A stretch of DNA of 64,000 nucleotides from DATBVX01 sp963810775 (lineage in GTDB: Bacteria > Pseudomonadota > Gammaproteobacteria > Steroidobacterales > Steroidobacteraceae): the NCBI GenBank assembly GCA_963810775.1, contig CAWEOT010000014.1, forward strand, positions 124,001 through 188,000, given 5' to 3'. Made by a program: the position numbers and the translations under genes. Shown here in pieces: positions 8,806 through 17,345 of this stretch. Every line of letters starts with the position of its first letter. The stretch's first letter is position 1. A model generated the notes under the pieces. It was not told the DNA's origin and ran no database searches. It was given only the letters and a program-made list of their open reading frames with translations.

Positions 8806-9470
8806 ATTGTCTGGATTACCAGCACAATCTGCAAACTGAGCCGCATCGCCCGACAACGGAGATGCGGGCACACGCGCAGTCGTGTGCAGCCTGCGCTGCG
8901 TGGACACAGCAGATGCACGCGTTCGATGCGGGTATCAAGCGGGCGCTGCAGATCAATGTGCCGCCAGCGAGAGAGCCGTCACTGCCGCGCAGCGCCATGA
9001 TTGCGCCGCGGCGCTTCGCATTGGCAGCAAGCGTTCTGGGCGCAATCGCTTTGGCGACGCTGGGATGGTTCTGGTTCCCGCGCGCTACGCTGGCAGCGGA
9101 AGTCATCGAGCATGTGGAGCTTGAACCGCAATCATGGGTTCGACGCGACTCGATTCCGCAGGCCGCGCTGGATGGCGTGCTCAAGCGTTCAGGCGTCAGC
9201 GCTCACTTTGCACCCGGCAGCGTTACCTATGCACAGAATTGCTGGTTTCGGGGGCATCTCGTGCCTCACCTGGTAGTCCGTGACGCCCGCGGTGCCGTCA
9301 CCGTCCTGCTCCTCGCGGCAGAGCAGGTATCCGCCAAGGCCAGTTTCGATGAGGACGGCTACCGGGGTGTGATCCTTCCCGTGGGGAAAGGCAGCATCGC
9401 CGTGCTGGCACGCGATGAAATGCGCGTGGAGGAAGTCGCGGACCAGATGCTCCAGGCGCTGAGACCATGA
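8802..9470 (+). CDS. Anti-sigma factor-like membrane protein (DUF3379-type)
   Basis: 222-residue protein with an N-terminal HAQSCAACAAW cluster resembling the His-x3-Cys-x2-Cys zinc anti-sigma motif, one transmembrane helix around residues 67-88 (FALAASVLGAIALATLGWFW) and a periplasmic C-terminal domain. The layout matches DUF3379 proteins found next to ECF sigma genes. By position and overlap with the sigma gene it is likely to hold that sigma factor at the membrane. That role is inference from context and motif. The stop overlaps the tag start by ATGA. Confidence 0.8.
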   Translation: MNCLDYQHNLQTEPHRPTTEMRAHAQSCAACAAWTQQMHAFDAGIKRALQINVPPAREPSLPRSAMIAPRRFALAASVLGAIALATLGWFWFPRATLAAEVIEHVELEPQSWVRRDSIPQAALDGVLKRSGVSAHFAPGSVTYAQNCWFRGHLVPHLVVRDARGAVTVLLLAAEQVSAKASFDEDGYRGVILPVGKGSIAVLARDEMRVEEVADQMLQALRP

Positions 9471-10087
9471 GCAAGGTCGCAAAAGAGCCGAGCGTGCTGG
9501 CCGCCGACGGGCGGGTACGTTGCCGCTGGGTCAGTGGCGGCAACGACCTTTACTATGTCTATCACGACGAGGAATGGGGCGTACCGGTTCGCGACGATCG
9601 ATGCCACTTCGAATTTCTGATTCTCGAGGGCGCGCAGGCCGGGCTCAGTTGGTCGACGGTGCTCAACAAGCGCCGCGGGTACCAGCGTGCCTTCGCGGAC
9701 TTCGATTACGAAAGGGTGGCACGCTTCAACGCGCGAAGTGTGCCGCGACTACTGGCAGATGCGGGTATCGTCCGCAATCGCGCCAAGATCGAGGCGGCCA
9801 TCGACAACGCACGCCGCTTCATCGAGATCCGCGAGCAGTTCGGCAGTTTCGACCAATATGTGTGGCGCTTCGTCGACGGCAGGCCGCGGCAGCATGGGTT
9901 TCGTCGCCACGGACAGATTCCGGTCAGTACGCGCGAATCGGATGCATTGTCCAAGGACCTCAAGGACCGAGGCATGCGCTTCGTCGGCTCGACCATCATG
10001 TACGCGCACATGCAGGCAGTCGGCATGGTCAACGATCACCTGGTAGGCTGTTTCCGCCACGCCGAATGCAAAGCACTGAGCTGGTGA
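9467..10087 (+). CDS. tag: DNA-3-methyladenine glycosylase I
   Basis: 206-residue glycosylase that removes 3-methyladenine from alkylated DNA. It contains the zinc-binding Cys near residue 18 (RCRW) and His in YHDEEWG, and the closing pair HLVGCFRHAEC, matching the Cys/His/His/Cys zinc snap of E. coli Tag. GAQAGLSWSTVLNKR forms the substrate pocket. It is slightly longer than E. coli Tag (187) at the N-terminus. It shares a transcript with the sigma/anti-sigma pair, so DNA alkylation repair may be tied to that stress response (inference). Confidence 0.95.
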   Translation: MSKVAKEPSVLAADGRVRCRWVSGGNDLYYVYHDEEWGVPVRDDRCHFEFLILEGAQAGLSWSTVLNKRRGYQRAFADFDYERVARFNARSVPRLLADAGIVRNRAKIEAAIDNARRFIEIREQFGSFDQYVWRFVDGRPRQHGFRRHGQIPVSTRESDALSKDLKDRGMRFVGSTIMYAHMQAVGMVNDHLVGCFRHAECKALSW

Positions 10088-10088
10088 T

Positions 10089-10943
10089 TTACTCCGGAAC
10101 CAGCCACTCACAGCGCACGCCACTTCCCTTGTCCACTCCCAACGCGCGATGCAATGCTGGCAGGAGCGTGTTTAGCGTTGCGTCGAGTTTCCACGGCGGA
10201 TTGACGATGATCATGCCCGAGCCATTGAGCGCAACCCGCGAATCCTCCGGGAACAGGCCCAGCTCCGCACACAGGATCCGGCGCAGTCCCGATCGAGCCA
10301 GCTGGGCATGGAAGCGCGCGATAGGGGCGCGACGCTTGATGGGATACCAGATCGCAAAGATCCCGGTAGCCCAGCGCCGATGGCCGTCGAGCAACGCGCT
10401 CTGGACGCGCTCGAACTCCTCGTCTCCTTCCTCGTAGCTCGGATCGACCAGCACCAGGCCACGCCGCTCCGCGGGTGGCAGCAGTCCACGCAAGGCAGCA
10501 TAGCCGTCTTCGCCACGGACACTCACATTCGGATGTCCTGCCACTGCGCGCGCCAGCGCGCGCCGTTCTGCCGGCTGCAGCTCGAGCAGTACCGCCCGGT
10601 CAGTGGGTCGGAGCAGTTCGGCGGCGAGCAACGGCGACCCCGGGTAACGTTGCAGCCGACCCGACTGCGCGTCGCCGCCCAGACGCAACACCAGCTCGAC
10701 GTAGTCGCGAATCGGTCCTAGCAGCTGTTGTCGGCTCTCGAGCAGACGTCCTATCCCGTCGCGATACTCGGTCGTGGAGCGCATCTCGCGACCCTGAAGC
10801 GAATATTCGCCCCGTCCCGAATGGGTCTCGATGTAGACGAATTCGCCCGGCTTGCGCAGCAGTGCATTCAGCAACTGCAGCAGCACGAGATGCTTCATCG
10901 TGTCGGCGAAGTTGCCGGCATGATATGAGTGTCGGTATTTCAT
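10089..10943 (-). CDS. rlmJ: 23S rRNA (adenine(2030)-N6)-methyltransferase
   Basis: 284-residue RlmJ (YhiR) family methyltransferase. It begins with the family signature MKYRHSYHAGNFADTMKH, has the SAM-binding ETHSGRGEY and VDPSYE motifs, and ends with the IIVNPPW element around residue 250. It N6-methylates A2030 of 23S rRNA. It is convergent with tag with only one base between the stops. Confidence 0.95.
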   Translation of the reverse strand: MKYRHSYHAGNFADTMKHLVLLQLLNALLRKPGEFVYIETHSGRGEYSLQGREMRSTTEYRDGIGRLLESRQQLLGPIRDYVELVLRLGGDAQSGRLQRYPGSPLLAAELLRPTDRAVLLELQPAERRALARAVAGHPNVSVRGEDGYAALRGLLPPAERRGLVLVDPSYEEGDEEFERVQSALLDGHRRWATGIFAIWYPIKRRAPIARFHAQLARSGLRRILCAELGLFPEDSRVALNGSGMIIVNPPWKLDATLNTLLPALHRALGVDKGSGVRCEWLVPE

Positions 10944-11048
10944 TGACCCGGCCGATCAGGCCGACGTTGCAGTAGTGAGCAACAGCATGATCATGCGGCA
11001 ACCACGAACCAACGTGAGCGCACTGACTCTCGTCGATTCCGCAACGAC

Positions 11049-13568
11049 TTAACCGACCTTGCGCGCGGAAGCTCGCTTGAGTGTGGCCTTCTTTTTTCTG
11101 CTGGGTGGCACTTTGCCCTTCGCCGACCCCTTCACAACCGGTCCTGCGCGGCGAGCCGTCTTCATTTCGGCCGCCGCCAATGCGCGCTTGGGAATCATTT
11201 CGACGCTGGCGTCCTGTCCCGGAGGCGTTGCTGTGGTTGCTGCAGGTGCCTTCTTGCCGAAGCGACCGCGACCTCCGCGACGCACAGGCGCCTGCGCCAG
11301 CAGCCCGCGACACTCATCGACCGTCAGAGCTTTTGGGTCACGATCCTTGGGAATCTTGGCGTTGCGCGTCTTGTCCGTGATGTAGGGACCATAGCGACCA
11401 TTCAGCACCTGGATGCCTGCCTCGGGGAAATCGAGAATGATGCGATTTGCGTCTGCCTGTTTCTTCTGTTCGATCAGCTCAAGAGCACGTGGCAGCTCGA
11501 TCGTGTATGGATCATCGTCCTTGATCGATACGTACTTGGCGCCGTACTTGACGTAGGGGCCGAAGCGACCAACGTTGGCCAGCACCGGTTCGCCGTGCGG
11601 CGTCTGGCCGAGGTCGCGTGGCAGTTTGAACAGCACCATCGCGTCAGCGAGCGTGACCTTGTCCATCTTCTGTCCCGGCCGCAGACCGGCGAAGCGTGGC
11701 TTCTCCTCGTCGTCCTTGGTTCCCATCTGCACGAAGGGGCCAAAGCGTCCCATGCGCACGCTCACCGGCTTGCCAGACACCGGGTCGGTTCCGAGATCGC
11801 GCGCCTGTGCAACTTCGTCGCGCGTCACATGCTTCTCGGTGTGCTCCACTTGTGAGATGAAGGGCTTCCAGAACTGGTGCATCAACGGCACCCATTCCTC
11901 TTCGCCGCGCGAGATCGCATCCAGCGCATCCTCCATGCGCGCGGTAAATCCGTACTCGACGTAGCGGTGGAAGTTCTTGGTCAGAAAGCGATTGACGATC
12001 TTGCCGATGTCGGTCGGGATGAAGCGGCGGCTGTCCATCTCGACGTACTCGCGGTCCTTGAGCGTCGAGATGATGGAAGCGTACGTCGACGGGCGGCCGA
12101 TACCATGTTCTTCCAACGCCTTTACCAGTGAGGCTTCGGAGTAGCGCGGCGGCGGCTCGGTGAAATGCTGTTCCGGCTTCACTTCGAGCAGCTTCACCGC
12201 GTCACCGACATTCATCGACGGCAGAATGCGATCGCTCTCGTCCTGCGCGCTGTCATCCACGTCTTCCTGGTAGACGGCCATGTAACCGGGCTTCACCAAT
12301 GTCGAGCCATTGGCGCGCAACATGTGCCGCTGCGGACCATCGGGGCCAGCAAGCATGTCCACGGCCACGGTGTCGAACAGCGCGTGACTCATCTGGCAGG
12401 CAATTGCGCGCTTCCAGATGAGTGCATAGAGACGCAGCTGGTCCGGATCCATCTTGCCTTCGAGTTCCGTCGGTGTCAGCGAGGCTGTCGTCGGACGAAT
12501 GGCCTCGTGAGCCTCCTGCGCATTCTTCGACTTGGTCTTATAGATGCGCGGTTCCTCGGCCACGCTCTCCGCGCCGTACAGCTTGGCGATCGTGGCGCGC
12601 ATCTCCTGAATCGCTTCGGCGGCGAGATTGACCGAATCCGTGCGCATGTACGTGATCAGGCCAACGGCTCCCTCGCCGGTATCCACGCCTTCGTAGAGCT
12701 GCTGTGCCAGGCGCATGGTGCGCTGAGTGCCGAAACCCAGCTTGCGTGCCGCCTCCTGCTGCAACGTCGAAGTCGTGAAGGGTGGGGCCGGGTTGCGGCG
12801 GCGCTGCTTGCGATCGATCTCCAACACGGTGAGCGTGCCGCGCGCAGCAGCGGTGAGTGTTTGCTCGACCGAATGCGCCTGCGCGGCATTCTGGAACGAG
12901 AACTGCTCGACCTTCTCGCCCGTATACTCGACCAGCTTGAGGGGAAACTGCTGTGTGCTGTGCTCGCCGCGCGCGTCGATCGTCCAGTACTCGCGCGCCT
13001 TGAAGATGGCGATCTCCTCCTCGCGTTCGCAGATCAGGCGCAGCGCCGGACTCTGCACGCGTCCTGCTGACAGGCCGCGTCGAACTTTCTTCCACAGGAG
13101 CGGCGAGAGATTGAAGCCGACCAGATAGTCCAGCGCGCGGCGCGCCTGCTGGGCGTTGACCAGGTCCTGCGACAGTTGGCGCGGCGCACCGATGGCCGCA
13201 CGGATGCCGTTGCGGGTGATCTCGTAGAACGCGACGCGATGCACTTCCTTGTCGTCGAGATCGCCGCGCTCCTTGAGTATTTCGTAGAGGTGCCAGGCGA
13301 TCGCTTCGCCCTCGCGGTCGGGATCCGTAGCCAGGTAAAGGGCCTTGGCCTTGCGCAAGGCGCGCGCGATGGCATTGACGTGCCGTTCGTTGCGCTCGAT
13401 GAGCTGGTACTGCATGCGGAAGTTGTGCTGCGGATCGACGGCGCCTTCCTTGGGAACGAGGTCGCGTACATGGCCATACGAGGCCAGCACCTCGAAATCC
13501 TTGCCGAGGTACTTCTTGATGGTCTTCGCCTTGGCGGGCGATTCCACAATGACCAGGTTTGCCGTCAT
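11049..13568 (-). CDS. topA: DNA topoisomerase I (type IA) without zinc fingers
   Basis: 839-residue type IA topoisomerase that relaxes negative supercoils. The Toprim domain opens with LVIVESPAKAKTIKKYLG, and the active-site Tyr307 lies in GLITYMRTDS. The C-terminal region has three Topo_C-type repeats (FGPFVQMG, FGPYVKYG, YGPYITD) instead of the CxxC zinc ribbons of E. coli TopA; I find no paired cysteines. The last 65 or so residues are rich in Lys, Arg and Ala (for example SRKKKATLKRASARKVG), a basic DNA-contacting tail. A hairpin terminator ends only 27 nt before its ATG. Confidence 0.97.
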   Translation of the reverse strand: MTANLVIVESPAKAKTIKKYLGKDFEVLASYGHVRDLVPKEGAVDPQHNFRMQYQLIERNERHVNAIARALRKAKALYLATDPDREGEAIAWHLYEILKERGDLDDKEVHRVAFYEITRNGIRAAIGAPRQLSQDLVNAQQARRALDYLVGFNLSPLLWKKVRRGLSAGRVQSPALRLICEREEEIAIFKAREYWTIDARGEHSTQQFPLKLVEYTGEKVEQFSFQNAAQAHSVEQTLTAAARGTLTVLEIDRKQRRRNPAPPFTTSTLQQEAARKLGFGTQRTMRLAQQLYEGVDTGEGAVGLITYMRTDSVNLAAEAIQEMRATIAKLYGAESVAEEPRIYKTKSKNAQEAHEAIRPTTASLTPTELEGKMDPDQLRLYALIWKRAIACQMSHALFDTVAVDMLAGPDGPQRHMLRANGSTLVKPGYMAVYQEDVDDSAQDESDRILPSMNVGDAVKLLEVKPEQHFTEPPPRYSEASLVKALEEHGIGRPSTYASIISTLKDREYVEMDSRRFIPTDIGKIVNRFLTKNFHRYVEYGFTARMEDALDAISRGEEEWVPLMHQFWKPFISQVEHTEKHVTRDEVAQARDLGTDPVSGKPVSVRMGRFGPFVQMGTKDDEEKPRFAGLRPGQKMDKVTLADAMVLFKLPRDLGQTPHGEPVLANVGRFGPYVKYGAKYVSIKDDDPYTIELPRALELIEQKKQADANRIILDFPEAGIQVLNGRYGPYITDKTRNAKIPKDRDPKALTVDECRGLLAQAPVRRGGRGRFGKKAPAATTATPPGQDASVEMIPKRALAAAEMKTARRAGPVVKGSAKGKVPPSRKKKATLKRASARKVG

Positions 13569-13594
13569 GAGCTCGCGAAACGTCGCAGTCCGTC

Positions 13595-13626
13595 AAAAAA
13601 AATGAAACCGCGGAGCCGGCCGCGGT
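13595..13626 (-). terminator. Intrinsic terminator between smg and topA
   Basis: Read on the minus strand: ACCGCGG, a 6-nt loop, CCGCGGT, then TTCA and eight T residues. The stem is 7 bp of pure match and the U-run is good. It lies 36 nt past the smg stop and ends 27 nt before the topA ATG, so topA needs either readthrough or a promoter that overlaps this element. Confidence 0.65.
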
Positions 13627-13661
13627 GAGATGAAGAGCAGGCGATTCATGCGCCTCATGGT

Positions 13662-14138
13662 TCAATGAATCGCGTCAGTGCGCTCCTCGAACACCAGATC
13701 TTCCATGCGTGCGTAGGCCTGTTCCTGTCCCGGCTGACTGAACAGCACCATGAGTACGACCCATTTCACCTTTTCGATGTCGATATCGTCCGCATCCAGG
13801 GCCATGAGTCGATCAATCACCAGCTCGCGCTGTCCGGCTGACAATATTCCGATCTGCTCCAGATGCATGAGGTAGCCGCGGCAGTCGGTATCGAGCCGCA
13901 ATTGCTCGAAACTGCTGAATACGCGGATCGTGCGTGCGGCGGCGCGCTCTGATTCAGAATCCGGGGTTTCTTGCAGACCATCGAGCCACTGCAGCGCCCG
14001 GTTGACATCGGCACCCTCGAAACCCGCATGCTCGAGTTCCTCCAAGAGCAGCGTACGATCCGGTCGCGGGTAGGGCTCCGCGTCGTCCATGTAGTTTTCG
14101 AAAAGATAGATGAGGATGTCGAGGACGCCTTCTTTCAT
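13662..14138 (-). CDS. smg: Smg/DUF494 family protein
   Basis: 158-residue acidic protein of the DUF494 (Smg) family. It starts MKEGVLDILIYLFENYMDD and contains the helical block VFSSFEQLRLDTDCRGYL and the C-terminal VKWVVLMVLF typical of the family. It follows dprA by one base and is cotranscribed with it, the usual gammaproteobacterial order dprA-smg-topA. The biochemical role of Smg is not established. Confidence 0.93.
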   Translation of the reverse strand: MKEGVLDILIYLFENYMDDAEPYPRPDRTLLLEELEHAGFEGADVNRALQWLDGLQETPDSESERAAARTIRVFSSFEQLRLDTDCRGYLMHLEQIGILSAGQRELVIDRLMALDADDIDIEKVKWVVLMVLFSQPGQEQAYARMEDLVFEERTDAIH

Positions 14139-14139
14139 T

Positions 14140-15267
14140 TCACCGCCTGGTAGGACTTCGGCAGTAGCGGCCGCCGGGACGGGCTTCGACCAGCCCCCTG
14201 AGCTCGAGGATGAGCAGCATCGAAGCGACTGCTTCGGGCTTGAGGCCGCTGCGCTCGATCAGGGCATCCAGCCCCAAGGCATCGAAGCCGAGCGCATCTA
14301 ACAGGATTTCGTATTCTTTGTCCAATCCGTGGGCGCTGACGTTTTCGTTCTTGTCTCCTGTTGCGCGCGTTGGCGTGACGATCGCCGCCGCAGGCCAATG
14401 CAGCTCGGACAGAATGTCATCAGCAGTTTCCACCAGCTTGGCGCCGTCGCGTATCAGGCGGTGACAGCCGCGTGACATCGGGTTGTGGATCGAGCCCGGA
14501 ATGGCAAATACTTCGCGGCCCTGTTCAGTCGCATTGCGCGCGGTAATCAGCGAACCGCTCTGCCGCGCGGCTTCCACGACCAGCGTTCCCAGGCTGAGGC
14601 CGCTGATGATCCGATTGCGCTGCGGGAAGTGTTCGCGGCGCGGTGCAGTGCCCGGTGGAAACTCCGAGACCAGCGCACCACGCGCGGCGATCGATCTTGC
14701 CAGCTCCGCGTGGTGTTGCGGGTAGGTGATATCGAGACCAGTTCCACACACCGCGATCGTCATGCCGCCGGCCGAGAGAGCGCCGCGATGACCGGCCGCG
14801 TCGATTCCTTCGGCGAGACCGCTCGTGATCGTGAGCCCGCAGCCCGCCAGATGCGCGGCGAAATCAAACGCCGTTTCGCGCCCGCTCGCGGTCGGATTGC
14901 GGCTTCCGACGATCGCGAGTTGCGCAGTGGCGAGGATTTCCGGCGAGCCAATTACGTAGAGAGCTGGCGGTGCGCCGCCCGCCTGCGCGAGCAGAGGCGG
15001 ATACAGCGGTGAGGTCAGTGGAATGAGATGCCGGTCCGGAGCACTCAGCCACTGCAGATCGGCATCGAGCGATTTCGGATCGAGGGCACGTAGCTGGCTG
15101 TGCGCATGCTCCGAGAGATCGAGCAGCTCGGGCCGGCGCGGCGCCATGCGTACAAGCTCTGCCGTGCTCGCAACCGATTGCAGCGCGCGCGTGACGCGCT
15201 CGTAGGTAAGGCCGGGAATTCTGAGCAGCGTGGCCCAGGCACGTAATTCTTCCGCTTCCCTATCCAT
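14140..15267 (-). CDS. dprA: DNA processing protein DprA
   Basis: 375-residue DprA/Smf protein that loads RecA on incoming single-stranded DNA during natural transformation. It has an N-terminal helix-hairpin region (LLRIPGLTYERV), the Rossmann-like core with IVGSRNPTASG, SGLAEGIDAAGH, GTGLDITYP and FPQRNRIISGLS, and a C-terminal winged-helix domain after residue 305 (DALGLDALIERSGL). The ATG at 15267 gives a normal length. It is the first gene of the dprA-smg unit. Confidence 0.95.
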   Translation of the reverse strand: MDREAEELRAWATLLRIPGLTYERVTRALQSVASTAELVRMAPRRPELLDLSEHAHSQLRALDPKSLDADLQWLSAPDRHLIPLTSPLYPPLLAQAGGAPPALYVIGSPEILATAQLAIVGSRNPTASGRETAFDFAAHLAGCGLTITSGLAEGIDAAGHRGALSAGGMTIAVCGTGLDITYPQHHAELARSIAARGALVSEFPPGTAPRREHFPQRNRIISGLSLGTLVVEAARQSGSLITARNATEQGREVFAIPGSIHNPMSRGCHRLIRDGAKLVETADDILSELHWPAAAIVTPTRATGDKNENVSAHGLDKEYEILLDALGFDALGLDALIERSGLKPEAVASMLLILELRGLVEARPGGRYCRSPTRR

Positions 15268-15336
15268 GGAGCCATTTTGGGCGACATCCGTGTCGCCGGC
15301 GCAAGTGCTTCAGTCAGCAGTCTGCGAGCAGAACTC

Positions 15337-16560
15337 CTATGGGTTCTGAACGCGATCGTCGGTGCGGATTGGAGTCTCTGATTCCATCACCAGGCCGTAG
15401 CTGATGCGGTCAAAGGTCTTGAAAACCATGAACGTTCCGGCCTTCCAGTCCGGCAACTGCACGTTGCCGCCGACGCCGCCATGCATGCTGACGTCACGCG
15501 ACTTGGGATCCTTCACGCGCGGGCCTGTGTGATAGATCGCCAGCACATGCCCCGGTTCGAGCCCGTGGCTGCTGCCCCGGTTGATCACGACCACCTGGTA
15601 CTGGCCCACCATCGAGAGCCCGTTGATGAGCGAGATGATCTGACCGTCTACCTGGCTCGCCGGCGCGTGCGGAATGAAGTCGAGCGGCGTATCGAACGCT
15701 CCTGGGATGACCAGATCACCGTCGAGAGTCTCGCGTGCAGATTCGGTGAGCAGCAGAGTCGAGGGGTCACCTTGCTCGACCATGCGAGCCGCCCCCGTGT
15801 AGACACCCTGATAACCAACCAGCTTGTTGTCTTCCGGGTCGACGAGCGGCTCGCCGACGTGGATGACGTTGAAGCGCGAGCCTGCCTCGCCTTCGAGGGC
15901 GCCGCGCGCGTAGATCGTGTTGCCCGCGGCAATGGCCAGGTGCTGTTCGCGCGAGGAAACAACATAGGGAAGGTTCTTGATCTCGCCCTTCTCCAGCACC
16001 GTCGGCTTGGACATGAACGCCGCGACGATCTCGTACGGGATGGGCGTGATGGCGCCTTCGAGCGGTTCGCTGCGCACACGAGGGCTCATGCGGCTCGCCG
16101 CTCCGCGCTCCAGGCGCAGCTCCGGGGTCCCGCCCGCGCCATAGGCGAGTGTGAGTGTGTCTCCGGGGTATATAAGGTGTGGGTTCTCAATCTGAGGATT
16201 GACCTGCCAGATCTCTGGCCATAGCCAAGCGTCCCGCAGGAATGTCGTGGATATGTCCCAAAGCGTGTCACCCTTCTGGACCGTGTAGGTCTTCGGAGCG
16301 TTGGCGGCGAGTACCGGGCCGCCTGATTGCTCGGGCGCCATCGGTGCTGTTTCAGCCGCCGGCATGGCGCTACTCGTCGCTGGCGAGGGCGCGGGCATGG
16401 TCGTGGCGGCGGGTGATTCGGCCGGTGGCGGGGGCGGAGGCTCAGCAGCCTCCTTTTTCGGCCCGGAGCCGGAACAGCCGACGATCAACCCGGTCAACAG
16501 GGTCAGGTGGATCGCCCGCGCACGCAGGGTCCGAGAGGTCTGCCAAAGCGTCAGCTCCAT
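15337..16560 (-). CDS. LysM domain lipoprotein
   Basis: 407-residue exported protein. The signal peptide ends in the lipobox LIVGC, so the mature form is probably a lipoprotein. A Pro/Ala-rich linker leads to a LysM domain (YTVQKGDTLWDIS to PGDTLTLAYG, about residues 92-145) that binds peptidoglycan glycan strands, followed by some 250 residues of beta-rich sequence of unknown role. Homologues sit beside dprA in many gammaproteobacteria. It is divergent from def, with the shared upstream region at 16561-16778. Confidence 0.88.
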   Translation of the reverse strand: MELTLWQTSRTLRARAIHLTLLTGLIVGCSGSGPKKEAAEPPPPPPAESPAATTMPAPSPATSSAMPAAETAPMAPEQSGGPVLAANAPKTYTVQKGDTLWDISTTFLRDAWLWPEIWQVNPQIENPHLIYPGDTLTLAYGAGGTPELRLERGAASRMSPRVRSEPLEGAITPIPYEIVAAFMSKPTVLEKGEIKNLPYVVSSREQHLAIAAGNTIYARGALEGEAGSRFNVIHVGEPLVDPEDNKLVGYQGVYTGAARMVEQGDPSTLLLTESARETLDGDLVIPGAFDTPLDFIPHAPASQVDGQIISLINGLSMVGQYQVVVINRGSSHGLEPGHVLAIYHTGPRVKDPKSRDVSMHGGVGGNVQLPDWKAGTFMVFKTFDRISYGLVMESETPIRTDDRVQNP

Positions 16561-16603
16561 CCCAAAGCTCCTTCGAAGAGGGTGCGGCCGTAAAAGGCCT
16601 CGC

Positions 16604-16612
16604 TGTTATAAT
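16604..16612 (+). promoter_or_regulatory. Candidate extended -10 promoter for the def operon
   Basis: TGTTATAAT is a perfect extended -10 element on the plus strand, about 165 nt before the def ATG in the divergent def/LysM region. No good -35 hexamer is found at the right distance, which extended -10 promoters can tolerate. A TTGACA at 16669-16674 is a second possibility but lacks a matching -10. Confidence 0.35.
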
Positions 16613-16778
16613 CTCAACGATCTAGCGTCGCAATCCTGAGAGAATGGTTTAAGAATTCGGTCGCACTTTTGACATTTTCCGCCCCCTTTACGTCACAGGA
16701 TTCGACCTTATCTGAGGACCCTGCCGCCGGGTGAGCGGCATTTGCCGAGTGGTTACTGGATTACTGCCAGGGTTTCCC

Positions 16779-17324
16779 ATGTCCCGACTGCCAATCCTCG
16801 AGTACCCCGACCCGCGGCTGCGCACCCGGGCAGAACCGGTCAGGACCTTCAATGCCGCACTGCGGCAGCTCGCGGCTGACATGCTGGAAACGATGTATGC
16901 CGCGCCTGGAGTTGGCCTTGCGGCCACCCAGGTCAACGTTCATCAACGCATGCTGGTCGCGGACGTCTCAGATACGCACGACCAGCCGCAAGTGCTCGTC
17001 AACCCTGAGATCCTCAGCCGGGAAGGACTCGCGGTTCGCGAGGAAGGTTGCCTGTCGGTTCCCGGAGTCTTTGATGAAGTCGAGCGAGCTGCGCGCATCA
17101 GGGTCAGGGCGCAGGACGTTGAAGGTCAATCCTTCGAGCTCGAGGCAGATGGTCTGCTGGCGGTCTGCATTCAGCACGAGATCGATCATCTCGAAGGCAA
17201 GCTTTTCGTCGACTATCTCTCGGAACTCAAGCGCCAGCGCATCCGCAAGAAGTTGGAGAAGGATCGCAAGCAGCGCGGCTCGGGCGCGTCAACTGAATCG
17301 CGGCCGCGTGTGCCGGCCATCTGA
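16779..17324 (+). CDS. def: Peptide deformylase
   Basis: 181-residue metalloenzyme that removes the formyl group from nascent proteins. All three motifs are present: GVGLAATQV (near residue 45), EGCLSVPG (metal ligand Cys near 92) and QHEIDHLEG (the two His ligands and catalytic Glu). The ATG at 16779 begins the conserved SRLPILEYPDPRLR, so the earlier ATG at 16731 is rejected. It opens the long def-fmt-rsmB-DUF4390-ntrYX run. Confidence 0.97.
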   Translation: MSRLPILEYPDPRLRTRAEPVRTFNAALRQLAADMLETMYAAPGVGLAATQVNVHQRMLVADVSDTHDQPQVLVNPEILSREGLAVREEGCLSVPGVFDEVERAARIRVRAQDVEGQSFELEADGLLAVCIQHEIDHLEGKLFVDYLSELKRQRIRKKLEKDRKQRGSGASTESRPRVPAI

Positions 17325-17345
17325 GGCCGTCCATTCTCAACCCGC

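Noticed and set aside
16669..16674. TTGACA -35-like box before def
   Set aside because: No acceptable -10 follows at 16-18 nt, so it was not listed as a promoter.
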